Made by a program: the position numbers and the translations under genes. The notes beneath the pieces were generated by a model that did no database searches, was not told where the DNA came from, and worked only from the letters and a program-made list of their open reading frames with translations. A stretch of 64,000 bases of DNA from Trichococcus collinsii (GTDB lineage: Bacteria; Bacillota; Bacilli; Lactobacillales; Aerococcaceae), in assembly GCF_900107505.1 (NCBI RefSeq), contig NZ_FNQH01000004.1, forward strand, positions 62,001 to 126,000. Reading direction: 5' to 3'. Shown one piece after another: positions 8,449-17,183 of this stretch; positions within the stretch are counted from its first letter, which is position 1; every line of letters begins with the position of its first letter.

Positions 8449-9309
8449 TCATTTTGCCGTTGCTGCCTGATAATCCAATTCACCGGTCATACCAAAGTCG
8501 ATGTACAAAACCTGCCCGCTCAGGTAACTGAACAGGTCGCTGCCGATGAATACCAACGGATAACCCATTTCTTCCGGTAGACCTGCTCGGCCGTTCCAGC
8601 TCTTCAGGTATAGATCGTGCAGCACTTGTGCGCCACCGGCTTCCGTGCCATCACTGCTGGCAGCCAAGTTGAACTCTTTGATCAGAGCCGTAGAAGTGAA
8701 GCTTGGCCCGATTGCGTTGATGCGGATTTTACGTCCAATGAACTCCGGTGCACGCGTTTTTGATTTGACATATGCAGTGACGCATTGCTTAGAGAACTGA
8801 TAAGGATCCGGAGTCTGTCCATCTGTAAACAGATCTACGTGCTCATCCACCCATTTTTCAGTTGCTTCGAAGGTCGGGCAAGCCAATACTTCGCCAACAT
8901 TCTGCATGTTGTGCTCCCAACCGTAGCCGCCAGTGGAGGAAATGAAAGTCACTGAACCGCCATCTGTGATTCTCGGCAAAAGTTCCTCAACCATGTAGCG
9001 TTGACCAACAAAATTGACCATCTGGATGAATTTTTCTTTGCCTTTGCCGATACCCACACCATGGCACATGAACAATGCATCAATTTTCTCGGGTAATTGT
9101 GCCACAACCTCATCGATTGTCGCTTTTTGGCTTAAATCAGCCGGAATGAATTGAAATACGGGTAAGTCCGTCTCATTGCGATCGACAGCGTAGACCTTTG
9201 CTCCTAGGCTCAATAATAGTTCTGCGGCAGATTTTGCCATGCCTGAAGCCGCGCCGGTGATTACGACTGCCTTACCTTGATAGCCTAATAATTCTTCGAT
9301 ACTTTTCAT
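8449..9309 (-). CDS. Short-chain dehydrogenase/reductase
   Basis: NAD(P)-dependent oxidoreductase of 286 residues. The Rossmann glycine motif reads TGAASGMA near residue 18, with Ala in place of the last Gly of the classical TGxxxGxG. The catalytic Tyr-x-x-x-Lys is in DPYQFSKQC near residue 170, with a Ser pair (SSTGG) before it near 125. A long insertion between these motifs and the ending GQVLYIDFGMTG are reminiscent of hydroxysteroid or coniferyl-alcohol dehydrogenase-like members. It is the second gene of a minus-strand pair with the ABM-domain protein, 24 bases apart. The intergenic region upstream of the pair carries a candidate HxlR operator, so it may be part of an electrophile or quinone response. 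Substrate unknown. Confidence 0.85.
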   Translation of the reverse strand: MKSIEELLGYQGKAVVITGAASGMAKSAAELLLSLGAKVYAVDRNETDLPVFQFIPADLSQKATIDEVVAQLPEKIDALFMCHGVGIGKGKEKFIQMVNFVGQRYMVEELLPRITDGGSVTFISSTGGYGWEHNMQNVGEVLACPTFEATEKWVDEHVDLFTDGQTPDPYQFSKQCVTAYVKSKTRAPEFIGRKIRINAIGPSFTSTALIKEFNLAASSDGTEAGGAQVLHDLYLKSWNGRAGLPEEMGYPLVFIGSDLFSYLSGQVLYIDFGMTGELDYQAATAK

Positions 9310-9333
9310 GATTAATATTCCGCTCCTTTTGTA

Positions 9334-9693
9334 TCAACGTCTGAACCCACCGATAGGCGCCATATATTTAGCCCCAAAACCGTCCAAAGCTTCGTTTACT
9401 GCTGCATCCGGTGCACCATAAACGACAAAACTGGTTGCATCACCGAAAGCCATCAAACGTGCAGCATATTTTTCTTTGAATGTCGCAAGATGCGCTAAAG
9501 TAGCTTCATCACTTTCGTAGCATTCATAAATATGGCAAATTTCTCCATCTTCCGAAACAGTCCATTCATAGGCCAATGTGCCGGGCTCATTTTCCTTTGT
9601 TGCGTTCACCATTTCATTCATTAGTTCTTTCAAACCAGATAACTCTTTCGTATTTAATGTTAACTCAAAAATCCACGCAATATGTTCAAACAT
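9334..9693 (-). CDS. Antibiotic biosynthesis monooxygenase (ABM)-like small protein
   Basis: A 119-residue protein with the ferredoxin-like ABM layout: an early beta strand (FEHIAWIFELTLN), a helix rich in Glu and Lys, a central TLAYEWTVSEDG strand, and an alternating strand near HIYECYESDEA. Relatives include the YgiN-type quinol monooxygenases and stress-induced dimeric proteins. The start at 9693 has a GGGGAT site; nearby upstream in-frame codons are less likely starts. It comes first in an operon with the SDR gene, divergent from the reductase gene at 9884. A quinone or reactive-compound role is inferred from the family and the operator. Confidence 0.75.
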   Translation of the reverse strand: MFEHIAWIFELTLNTKELSGLKELMNEMVNATKENEPGTLAYEWTVSEDGEICHIYECYESDEATLAHLATFKEKYAARLMAFGDATSFVVYGAPDAAVNEALDGFGAKYMAPIGGFRR

Positions 9694-9752
9694 GTTTACA
9701 TCCCCAATCAAATTTAATTATCCCCATCTTATAGGACAACATCCCGGCTGCC

Positions 9753-9800
9753 TAGTACGCACCTTTTTGTAACCTACTGATTAAAAAGTGCCTACTTACA
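9753..9800. promoter_or_regulatory. Candidate HxlR-type operator in a divergent promoter region
   Basis: An imperfect palindrome pairs TAGTACGCACCTTTTT with TTAAAAAGTGCCTACTTA. The right half (AAAAAGTGCCTACTT) recurs exactly in front of the HxlR/NmrA divergent pair at 59503-59519. It overlaps the -35 of the plus-strand promoter at 9796-9825, so binding would block transcription. Confidence 0.6.
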
Positions 9801-9825
9801 GTTTGATAGCTGGGATGTCTATAAT
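9796..9825 (+). promoter_or_regulatory. Promoter of the NADP-binding reductase gene
   Basis: TTACAG and a perfect TATAAT separated by 18 bases, 58 bases before the start codon. The -35 lies inside the candidate HxlR operator. Confidence 0.7.
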
Positions 9826-9883
9826 AAATGCATGGGACGAATATCTCATTCCATACACAATAAATTTCTCAGGAGGAACCAAA

Positions 9884-10453
9884 ATGAACGTAACAATTTT
9901 CGGAAAAGGCAATATGGCAGCAGCAATCGCAAAGAATTTTGAAGCTACAGGAAATGCAGTGAATTATGTTGGACATGAGACGAATGCAACACTGTCTGAA
10001 GTCGTTGTATTGGCAGTCCCTTATCCTGCAGTAGATGAAGTGATCAGCCTTTATAAAGAGCAATTGGACGGAAAAATTGTCGTTGATATCACCAATCCCT
10101 TAAATTTTGAAACGTGGGACGAATTGGTTGTGCCGGCGGACGGATCTGCTGCTTCAGAAATCCAAAAGAAACTTCCAAACAGCAAAGTTGTCAAAGGTTT
10201 CAACACAAATTTCGCCGGAACATTGGATTCAGGTAAAGTCGGCGGTGAAATCCCTACAGTCGTGTTGCTGGCTTCTGATTTCGCAGACGCGAAAGATCAA
10301 TTGATCACTGCACTGAAAGACTGCCCGTTAACTGTCATTGACGCCGGCAGCTTGAAACGCGCACGCGAGCTGGAAGCATTCGGTTTCCTGCAGATGACAT
10401 TGGCCGTCAAAGAAGAAATCACTTGGGCCGGCGGTTTTGGGATCGTTAAATAG
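9884..10453 (+). CDS. NADPH-dependent F420 reductase-like (NAD-binding) oxidoreductase
   Basis: A 189-residue Rossmann protein of the NADPH-dependent F420 reductase-like family: MNVTIFGKGNMAAAIAKNFEATG at the N-terminus with the GxGxMA dinucleotide motif, VVVLAVPYPAV near residue 48, DITNPLNF near 75, and the family motif VKGFNTNFAGTL near 107. In bacteria without F420 such proteins are taken as general NADP-binding reductases. The ATG at 9884 is chosen because AGGAGG lies eight bases before it. It has its own promoter and ends at a bidirectional terminator. Shared operator sequence with the distant HxlR locus suggests common control. Confidence 0.85.
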   Translation: MNVTIFGKGNMAAAIAKNFEATGNAVNYVGHETNATLSEVVVLAVPYPAVDEVISLYKEQLDGKIVVDITNPLNFETWDELVVPADGSAASEIQKKLPNSKVVKGFNTNFAGTLDSGKVGGEIPTVVLLASDFADAKDQLITALKDCPLTVIDAGSLKRARELEAFGFLQMTLAVKEEITWAGGFGIVK

Positions 10454-10473
10454 TGTAAGTAGGATGATAATTC

Positions 10474-10512
10474 AAAGAGGCTGGAACAATAAAATGTTCC
10501 AACCTCTTTTTG
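10474..10512. terminator. Bidirectional terminator
   Basis: Hairpin AAAGAGGCTGGAAC / GTTCCAACCTCTTT with flanking A and T runs, between the convergent reductase and KDPG aldolase genes. Confidence 0.88.
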
Positions 10513-10520
10513 TTGTTTAT

Positions 10521-11168
10521 TCAGATTCCTTTGATCTCCGCAAACTTATCCGCGTACTGCCTTGCCACTTCGGTCACCTTAGCGAAATCACCGGTCACAG
10601 CGGGTGCCAGCAGGTTGCCGCCGACGCCAACCGCGATGACGCCGGCATCGAACCATTCCTGCATGTTCGCAAGACTGACGCCGCCTGTCGGCATCAAGTT
10701 CAGATGCGGCATCGGCGCTTTGAAGCTCGACACGATACTCGGACCGTAGGCACTGCCCGGGAACAATTTAACGATGTCGGAGCCGCTCTTCAGCGCTTCT
10801 TTCATTTCCGTGATCGTCATGCAGCCCGGCAAATAAGGAATTTGGTACAAATTACATAACTCAGCCGTCGCTTTATCGAAGTTCGGGCTGACGATGAACT
10901 CGGCACCGGCCAGTATCGCTAGACGGGCAGTGATGGCATCCAATACCGTTCCCGCTCCAACCACGACTTCCGGTTGATCCTTGTAACATGTCGCCAATTC
11001 GCGGATGACTTCATCCGCATTCGGGACAGTGAATGTCAGTTCGATGCCGTTCAGACCGCCCGCGACGATCGCGTGGCTGGCTTTCAGAGCCTCTTCTTTC
11101 GTGGTGCCGCGGACGACTGCCACGACCCCCGTTTTTTCCAAACGATTCAAAATAGATACGCGTTTCAT
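10521..11168 (-). CDS. eda: 2-dehydro-3-deoxy-phosphogluconate (KDPG) aldolase
   Basis: Class I aldolase splitting KDPG (or KDPGal) into pyruvate and glyceraldehyde 3-phosphate, 215 residues, the usual length. The catalytic Glu is at about 43 (GIELTFTVP) and the Schiff-base Lys at 134 (DIVKLFPGS). Other family motifs are AGTVLD near 72, FIVSPNFD near 91 and LMPTGGVS. It is transcribed away from the GntR gene and shares its intergenic region. With the dehydratase at 11994 and the PTS at 13463 it could complete an Entner-Doudoroff-like branch for a sugar acid. Its GC content is visibly higher than that of the neighbouring GntR, dehydratase and PTS genes. Confidence 0.93.
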   Translation of the reverse strand: MKRVSILNRLEKTGVVAVVRGTTKEEALKASHAIVAGGLNGIELTFTVPNADEVIRELATCYKDQPEVVVGAGTVLDAITARLAILAGAEFIVSPNFDKATAELCNLYQIPYLPGCMTITEMKEALKSGSDIVKLFPGSAYGPSIVSSFKAPMPHLNLMPTGGVSLANMQEWFDAGVIAVGVGGNLLAPAVTGDFAKVTEVARQYADKFAEIKGI

Positions 11169-11200
11169 CTGTCTCCCACTTTCTTTTTTCTTTTACGATG

Positions 11201-11228
11201 TTGACAATTCAAGAATAGAAAATATACT
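11201..11228 (+). promoter_or_regulatory. Promoter of the GntR gene
   Basis: Consensus TTGACA, 16-base spacer, TATACT, followed 43 bases later by the GTG start with an AGGAAAGGA ribosome site. Confidence 0.75.
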
Positions 11229-11270
11229 TAGAACAAGTAAATCATCGGTTATTAGGAAAGGATTTGTAAA

Positions 11271-11978
11271 GTGAAAAAGAAAGAATTTATTATCCAAGAT
11301 TTATTAAGTAAAATCTATCAGAAACAATTCCCGAACGGCAAATTGCCTGATCAACGAGCGTTGGCAGAAACCTATCACGTCTCCCGTTATACTATCCAAG
11401 AAGCGATTAAAAATTTGAATGAAATCGGCATAATCAAAGTTGTCCAAGGTTCGGGCATGTATGTTTATGAGAACCTACAAAATAATCCTTTAATTTTCAA
11501 TTCCTTGACCAGGACTCCTTATAAAAGGATTTCATCAAAAATGATTTCCATTAATAAAGAAAAATCTACTCCTGAAGAAGAACAAATCTTTCAGTTAGGA
11601 CGGTCTGAAGACATTTGGACATTTCAGCGTGTACGTGTTGTCGATTACAAAATTGAACAAATTGAAGTCTCAAAAATGCCTGTTTCACTATTTCCTAATC
11701 TGAATCAAGTTCATATTGAACATTCAATCCAAGAGTACGTTCAAAGTCTTGGGTATAATATTTCTCACTATATTACTAGTTATAGTCCGACTGCTGTAAC
11801 CAAAAACCAGGCAGAGCTACTTTTGTGTAAGAAGGGAACACCTGCCATGAAAATTACAAATCGGTGTCTGTTGGATGATGGGCGAGTGTATGAATATAGC
11901 GAACTTACGGCGATAGATTACACTTGTACCTATATCACCCCTTTTGACAAAGAAACACATAAATCCAGGCAAAGTTAA
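11271..11978 (+). CDS. GntR family transcriptional regulator with UTRA domain
   Basis: DNA-binding repressor of the HutC/YvoA branch, 235 residues, starting with GTG. The winged helix-turn-helix spans about residues 5-70 (LPDQRALAETYHVSRYTIQEAI, then VVQGSGMYV). The UTRA effector domain follows from about 85 to 225, with the usual arrangement around IEVSKMPVSLFP and the ending strand YEYSELTAID. UTRA domains commonly sense sugar phosphates or acids. It lies between KDPG aldolase and the dehydratase/PTS genes, so it probably controls them. A candidate operator, CGTATATACG, sits in the dehydratase promoter at 13245-13254. The gene is distinctly AT-rich. Confidence 0.9.
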   Translation: MKKKEFIIQDLLSKIYQKQFPNGKLPDQRALAETYHVSRYTIQEAIKNLNEIGIIKVVQGSGMYVYENLQNNPLIFNSLTRTPYKRISSKMISINKEKSTPEEEQIFQLGRSEDIWTFQRVRVVDYKIEQIEVSKMPVSLFPNLNQVHIEHSIQEYVQSLGYNISHYITSYSPTAVTKNQAELLLCKKGTPAMKITNRCLLDDGRVYEYSELTAIDYTCTYITPFDKETHKSRQS

Positions 11979-11993
11979 CCTAATTGGCTTTGC

Positions 11994-13193
11994 CTACGGT
12001 GTTACTAGCGTCCCGTCAGGTACACGGCTCTGAGTCCACTCATGCGGGCGATATTCGATAGGGAATTCTTCAGCTATCTCTTCTATAAAATCTATTCCAA
12101 TACCAGGACGTTCAATGGGATAGAAGAACCCTTTCTCGGGTTCAGGAATATTTTTGAATATTCTTTTTGTGTTTTCTGGGATATCAATATTTTCTTGAAT
12201 TGCAGCATTATGCAAATGGATATTTAAGTGCGTATTCACTGCCAATCCGACTGGTGAGATATCTGATGGCGTATGCCAAGCTACTCGAACACCAAAAGCA
12301 TCACAAAAATGAGCAAGCTTCAGTGCTGGCGTTATGCCACCAATTTGGGAGACATGGGCTCTCATATAATCTAACCTACGCTTGATAATCAATTCTTTCC
12401 ACTCCATTGGATTGTTAAATAATTCGCCTGTAGCGATTGGTGTAGAAGTTTGATTGCGTACTTGATCCAGCCATTCGTTTTGGTTTGGGGGAAGAATATC
12501 TTCCAGAAAATATAAATTATATTTTTCTGATTTTTTGGCAAATTGAACTGCTTGATTCGGGGAAAGCCTTTCGTGTACATCATGCAACATTTGAAATGAA
12601 TTACCGTATTTATTTTGAACTGCTTCAAACATTTCCAAAGTGGTATTCATATATTCATTTTGATCGAAATAAGATCCTTCCAACGGATTCTCAGGTGTTG
12701 CTACAGTTTCAGCATTGCCTCCATAAAACCCTAGTTGACAACGAATATATTTATATCCTTCCTCTAAAAACTTATCAATCTCATCATAAAGAGTATCTAA
12801 ATCCTTAGCTACTGCATGCGTATAAGCAGGAATAGCTGTACGTGCTCTCCCACCCAACAACTGATACAGCGGCATATCAGCTAATTTTGACTTGATATCC
12901 CATAAGGCCATATCGACCCCTGAAATAGCGTTATTAGTAATCGGGCCATTTCTCCAATATGAATTTACTGTCATCATCTGCCATAAATCTTCAATTTGGT
13001 TGGCATCTCGACCAATCAAAAGTGGTTTTAGATATTCGTCGACTACGCATTTTACCGCCAATGGCCTAAATTGAAACGTTGCGCACCCTAACCCAGAAAT
13101 GCCTTTATTTGTTTCAATTTTAACGATAACTAGATTATGTCTGTCTGGCTTTATTGCAAAACTCTTTACATCTGTAATTATGGTTGGCATCAT
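11994..13193 (-). CDS. Enolase-superfamily sugar acid dehydratase (RspA/ManD group)
   Basis: Mg-dependent dehydratase, 399 residues, close to the usual length for the D-mannonate dehydratase (RspA) group. Metal ligands are visible in order: Asp of LHDVHER (about 210), Glu of FLEDI (about 237) and Glu of TGELFN (about 262). WHTPSD near 320 carries the catalytic His region, and [20 protein letters not shown] near 90 is typical of the group. Known members dehydrate mannonate or gluconate to 2-keto-3-deoxygluconate; many others have weak or unknown activity. It runs convergently to the GntR gene and divergently from the PTS. The first two codons are both Met; either may be the start. Confidence 0.9.
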   Translation of the reverse strand: MMPTIITDVKSFAIKPDRHNLVIVKIETNKGISGLGCATFQFRPLAVKCVVDEYLKPLLIGRDANQIEDLWQMMTVNSYWRNGPITNNAISGVDMALWDIKSKLADMPLYQLLGGRARTAIPAYTHAVAKDLDTLYDEIDKFLEEGYKYIRCQLGFYGGNAETVATPENPLEGSYFDQNEYMNTTLEMFEAVQNKYGNSFQMLHDVHERLSPNQAVQFAKKSEKYNLYFLEDILPPNQNEWLDQVRNQTSTPIATGELFNNPMEWKELIIKRRLDYMRAHVSQIGGITPALKLAHFCDAFGVRVAWHTPSDISPVGLAVNTHLNIHLHNAAIQENIDIPENTKRIFKNIPEPEKGFFYPIERPGIGIDFIEEIAEEFPIEYRPHEWTQSRVPDGTLVTP

Positions 13194-13231
13194 TTATCAT
13201 CATCCCTTAAATTAGTGTGCCTTACGTTGCT

Positions 13232-13261
13232 ATTGAATCATGTCCGTATATACGCTGTCAA
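13232..13261 (-). promoter_or_regulatory. Promoter of the dehydratase gene with embedded palindrome
   Basis: Minus-strand TTGACA and TTCAAT with an 18-base spacer. The perfect 10-base palindrome CGTATATACG (13245-13254) fills the spacer, a classic position for a GntR-family repressor. Confidence 0.6.
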
Positions 13262-13377
13262 TTTGGCATAAAAAACAATGCCTATACGCAAAAGAACCAG
13301 TCCAATCCCAACCGAAATGACGACACAACACTTATATATCAACGTTTTTTATCGTTTTATATGTAATTAGGACTGGT

Positions 13378-13405
13378 TTTACAATCTTATATATTATGCT
13401 ATGAT
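13378..13405 (+). promoter_or_regulatory. Promoter of the PTS gene
   Basis: TTTACA, 16-base spacer, TATGAT. An inverted pair AACCAGTCC (13295-13303) and GGACTGGTT (13370-13378) ends at the -35, a possible second regulator site. Confidence 0.65.
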
Positions 13406-13411
13406 TCATCT

Positions 13412-13425
13412 TGCAAGCGGACACA
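13412..13425 (+). promoter_or_regulatory. Catabolite-responsive element (cre) in front of the PTS gene
   Basis: TGCAAGCGGACACA matches the CcpA cre consensus at 13 of 14 positions. It lies just downstream of the -10, a repressing position. Confidence 0.65.
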
Positions 13426-13462
13426 TAGCTATGCGAAAATAAATGAGTGAAGGATGAGTATA

Positions 13463-15289
13463 ATGAAACATGAAGATGTTGCAAAGCAGATTATTGACAA
13501 TATTGGCGGCATAGAGAACGTAAACAACGCTTGGCATTGTATGACCCGGTTACGGTTTAACCTTAAAGACATTCAAAAGGTTAACTACGATAATCTCAAT
13601 AATATCTCTGAAGTTATAGGTACGAAATATCAGAGTGATCAATTACAGATTGTTATTGGCACAAATGTCGAAGATTACTACACACCACTATCAAAGCAAT
13701 TAGGTCTTGACCTTGCTAACAATGAGCTTAAGCAAGAGGTTAAGAGTAAAGGTTTAGTGTCAGTATTTATGGATACTGTATCAGGTGTTTTCGGACCTAT
13801 CGTACCAGCTATCGCAGGCGCTGGAATGATCAAGGGGTTAATAGCCGGTCTGGTTGCATCAAATGTGATCTCTAATACCACTCCGACGTATCAAGTAATC
13901 AATATGTTAGCAAGTGGCGTTTTTACTTTTATGCCGTTCTTTGTTGCTGTATCCGCTGCAAAAATATTCAAAACAAACCAGTATTTAGCAATTGCTATTG
14001 CAGCTACCTTACAATTTCCAACAATGACCGAAGCAGTTGTCGCAGGAGAAATTTCACAATTCTTATTGTTTGGGATTTTACCAGTACCTGTTTTCAACTA
14101 CGCCGGAACCGTAATCCCGATAATTTTTGCGGTATTAGCGCTTAGCTACATTTATCGATGGGTTGACAAACATTTACCTGAAGTATTAAGGACAGTTTTT
14201 ACACCTACAATTTCTTTGTTTCTTTCCGGTATAGTCACATTAGTAGTCATTGGCCCAATCGGCATTCATTTAGGAAATCTATTGGCCGATGGAGTAAGCT
14301 GGTTATTTACCATATCGCCAGTACTAGCGGGTGTAGTGGTCGGAGTAATTCGTCCAATTGCCATCCTAACTGGACTACATCATGCGATGACACCCATCGC
14401 CTTACAAAATTTTGCAACTCAAGGGTATGACATGTTGATGCCTATGATGTTGATGGCAAATATGGCCATCACAGGCGCGACTGCAGCAATGTATACCAAA
14501 GTAAAAACAAAAGAAGAAAAATCAATTATTGTCTCCGCTGCTGTATCTGGCTTACTTGGGATTACGGAACCTGCATTATTTGGGGTTTTAACAAAATACA
14601 AAAAAGCATTTATTGCTGCTTCTATCGGAAGTTCAGTTGCTTCCGCTTTCATTAGTTTCTTCGGGGTTCGAATTTACGGGTATATTCTCTCAAGTATTTT
14701 TAGTTTGCCAGCCTACATCGGAGAATACTTCATCTTTGCAGTTTTAGGCATTGGGATTGCTTTAGTCCTTTCCTTCATCATTGTTTATGTTACGGTACCC
14801 AATCAATCAAGTACCTCTCTAGCTAATGAAGTTGAATTACTATCAGTAACTGACGGTGTTTATGTTCCATTAGAAGATGTATCCGATGATGTATTTTCTA
14901 GTAAGCTAGTTGGAGATGGCTATGCTATGAAATCAAATTCAGGTGATATCTATGCACCCGTTAGTGGAACTATCCATACAATATTTCCTACGAAACATGC
15001 CATTGGTATTACTACTGATAACGGCTTAGAAATATTGATTCACATGGGTATCGATACAGTAAGTTTAAACGGAAAGGGATTTGATGTATTCGTTAAAAAA
15101 GGAGACTCTGTTACACCACAAACAAAAATTGCTCACGTGGATCTACAAACTCTTGCGAATGAAAAGAAAGATTCATCCATCATAGTAGTCATTACAAATA
15201 TGGATAAAGTTTCTAAATTTTCAGGCGAATACAAAATGGAAGGCTTTCATAAGAACGGGTCTCCGCTAGAAAAAGCGATTTTGGCTTAG
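13463..15289 (+). CDS. PTS beta-glucoside/sucrose-type transporter subunit IIBCA
   Basis: Membrane permease that imports and phosphorylates a sugar, 608 residues. IIB is N-terminal with its phospho-Cys in WHCMTRLRF (about residue 25). IIC with about ten hydrophobic spans covers about 100-450, including GLHHAMTPIALQNF and GITEPALFG. IIA is C-terminal with the phospho-His in ILIHMGIDT (about 535). I prefer the ATG at 13463, since AAGGA is eight bases before it; the ATG nine bases earlier lies almost on that site. No phospho-glycosidase is beside it. The only nearby enzymes are a sugar-acid dehydratase and KDPG aldolase, which raises the question of whether it carries a sugar acid. Confidence 0.92.
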   Translation: MKHEDVAKQIIDNIGGIENVNNAWHCMTRLRFNLKDIQKVNYDNLNNISEVIGTKYQSDQLQIVIGTNVEDYYTPLSKQLGLDLANNELKQEVKSKGLVSVFMDTVSGVFGPIVPAIAGAGMIKGLIAGLVASNVISNTTPTYQVINMLASGVFTFMPFFVAVSAAKIFKTNQYLAIAIAATLQFPTMTEAVVAGEISQFLLFGILPVPVFNYAGTVIPIIFAVLALSYIYRWVDKHLPEVLRTVFTPTISLFLSGIVTLVVIGPIGIHLGNLLADGVSWLFTISPVLAGVVVGVIRPIAILTGLHHAMTPIALQNFATQGYDMLMPMMLMANMAITGATAAMYTKVKTKEEKSIIVSAAVSGLLGITEPALFGVLTKYKKAFIAASIGSSVASAFISFFGVRIYGYILSSIFSLPAYIGEYFIFAVLGIGIALVLSFIIVYVTVPNQSSTSLANEVELLSVTDGVYVPLEDVSDDVFSSKLVGDGYAMKSNSGDIYAPVSGTIHTIFPTKHAIGITTDNGLEILIHMGIDTVSLNGKGFDVFVKKGDSVTPQTKIAHVDLQTLANEKKDSSIIVVITNMDKVSKFSGEYKMEGFHKNGSPLEKAILA

Positions 15290-15320
15290 TTTCTTCAAGG
15301 TATAGATTAAATACTTCAAC

Positions 15321-15366
15321 AAAAACCTCCCGCCCTTTCAGGTACCTGAAAGGGCGGGAGGTTTTT
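15321..15366. terminator. Strong bidirectional terminator
   Basis: Perfect palindrome AAAAACCTCCCGCCCTTTCA and its complement, around a central GGTACC, between the convergent PTS and peptide-binding protein genes. Confidence 0.93.
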
Positions 15367-15381
15367 ATTTATAACAGTTTT

Positions 15382-17046
15382 TCATTCTGCAACGTAAGCC
15401 GTACGGAAGTACATAGGAATACCAACCGGTTGTATTTGGACATCTTTCAAAGAAGGATCAACCAAGTTTGCGTTGGCTCCCTGATAGATCGGTGCTGCCG
15501 CAGCATCTTCGGTCAGCAACAATTTTTCGGCTGCCAGCAAAGCTCCCCAACGTTTTTCCGGATCGTTTGCGTATGCACCTCTTGTGTCGGCAAGCAACGC
15601 ATCGTATTCCTCATTGGCGTAATTGGAGCTGTTCATAGCATTCGTCGATTCGTACATATCCAAGAAGGCAATCGGATCGGCATAGCTAGGAGTTGAGGTA
15701 CCGTAGGCAATGTCATATTCACTGTTGGCAGTAGCTTCCAGACGACTCTTCAAAGGAACATTCCGGATTGTGACGGTCAGTCCAGGCAGATTTTTTTGCC
15801 ACTCAGCCTGCAGGAATTCGGAAGTCGTCTTGGATGTATCCGCATCGGATGTCAACAGTTCGATTTCCAACGTTTCAATGCCCAATTCAGCTTTGGCAAG
15901 TTCCCATTCTGCTTGGGCAGCCTCAATGTCGCTCACACTCAAATCGCCATTTTCTGCACGGAAATCTTCTTTCGTCTCCGGGTTATAGGCATAGTTTGAA
16001 GGAACATGGCCGTTTAAAGGCACAGATCCGTCATTCAGGACCGTTTCAACATAGGCCTCCTTGTCGAAAGACTGCGATAACGCTTTTCTCAGATGAACAT
16101 TTCCCGTACTTGTTCGGTCTTGATTGAACCACAGATAGCCGACCAAAGCTTTAGGTTCGGTGACCAAAGCATCGGAGCCTTCATATTGCTCGATATGTGG
16201 GTTACCGATTTGGGTAAACTGGACATCGCCTGATTCAAAAAGATTGACGTTCGTCGCCACATCCTTAGTGACTTCCCAATTGATCTGGTCGAGTTGCACA
16301 TTTTCCACATCCCAATATTCTTCATTCGGAACAAATGACCAGTTCAGGTCTGTACCTTCCCAGCCTTCCACGATGAAAGGACCGTTGTACACGGTATTCT
16401 CACTATTCGTTCCGTACGCGCTGCCCAATTCGGTGGCCACGATATGGTTCTGAGGAAGATAAGCCACCATCCCTAAGAGTTCCTTGAAATAAGTGGTCGG
16501 ATACGCCAAAGTAAATTTGACTGTTTTTTCATCGATGGCTTCCACACCTAGTTCCGTTTTATCCAATGTTCCGCCATTGATCGCTTGGGCATTCTTCAAG
16601 ACATAAAACTTGTTTACGTTTGGAGAGCCGGTATTCGCATCCACAATTTTTTGATAGGTATAAATAAAATCCTCCGCCGTAACCGGATCTCCGTTGGACC
16701 AGTTCGCATCCTCCTTGATCTTAAACGTGTATTCCAGACCATCCTCGCTGACGCTTGGTTCCTCGGAAGCAACCCCAAGTTCCAATGCGCCATCAGCACC
16801 GATACGATACAAGCCTTCAATAGCGTTCCCGATGACGACCATACTCGATATATCAGGAGCCAAGGCGTTATCCAAAGTTCCCAATTCGCCGCTGTTCGTC
16901 ACGGTGATGACCTGTTCCACTTCCGCTTTGGCATTGGCGTTACTTGCAGCCTCACTATCTGCACTTTCAGCCCCTCCTGTTGAGCAACCTGCCAGTACCA
17001 AACTTATAGCCAATGTTGTTGAAAACAACCATTTTTCTCTTCTCAT
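15382..17046 (-). CDS. Oligopeptide ABC transporter substrate-binding lipoprotein (family 5), second copy
   Basis: Complete paralogue of the protein cut off at the left edge, 554 residues. The signal peptide ends in LAGC (Cys about 20), then a Ser/Ala/Glu linker, then the family 5 binding fold with EDANWSNGDPVTAEDF near 110 and TVYNGPFIVEGW near 200. It starts at the ATG at 17046, seven bases after an AGGGGG site. The two copies are nearly collinear with mostly conservative changes. No permease or ATPase genes accompany it, so it is an orphan receptor that must share an Opp system encoded elsewhere. Such orphans can bind peptide pheromones, but nothing here shows that. Confidence 0.93.
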   Translation of the reverse strand: MRREKWLFSTTLAISLVLAGCSTGGAESADSEAASNANAKAEVEQVITVTNSGELGTLDNALAPDISSMVVIGNAIEGLYRIGADGALELGVASEEPSVSEDGLEYTFKIKEDANWSNGDPVTAEDFIYTYQKIVDANTGSPNVNKFYVLKNAQAINGGTLDKTELGVEAIDEKTVKFTLAYPTTYFKELLGMVAYLPQNHIVATELGSAYGTNSENTVYNGPFIVEGWEGTDLNWSFVPNEEYWDVENVQLDQINWEVTKDVATNVNLFESGDVQFTQIGNPHIEQYEGSDALVTEPKALVGYLWFNQDRTSTGNVHLRKALSQSFDKEAYVETVLNDGSVPLNGHVPSNYAYNPETKEDFRAENGDLSVSDIEAAQAEWELAKAELGIETLEIELLTSDADTSKTTSEFLQAEWQKNLPGLTVTIRNVPLKSRLEATANSEYDIAYGTSTPSYADPIAFLDMYESTNAMNSSNYANEEYDALLADTRGAYANDPEKRWGALLAAEKLLLTEDAAAAPIYQGANANLVDPSLKDVQIQPVGIPMYFRTAYVAE

Positions 17047-17183
17047 ATCGTTCCCCCTGGTACTTTTTCGCATTATATTATATCCAAATTAATTATTCAT
17101 ATTTACATTTGCGTTTGCTTATCATAGCATTTATATAAATTTTACGATAATCCAGATTACCGATCACTATTGATAGGTAAAAA

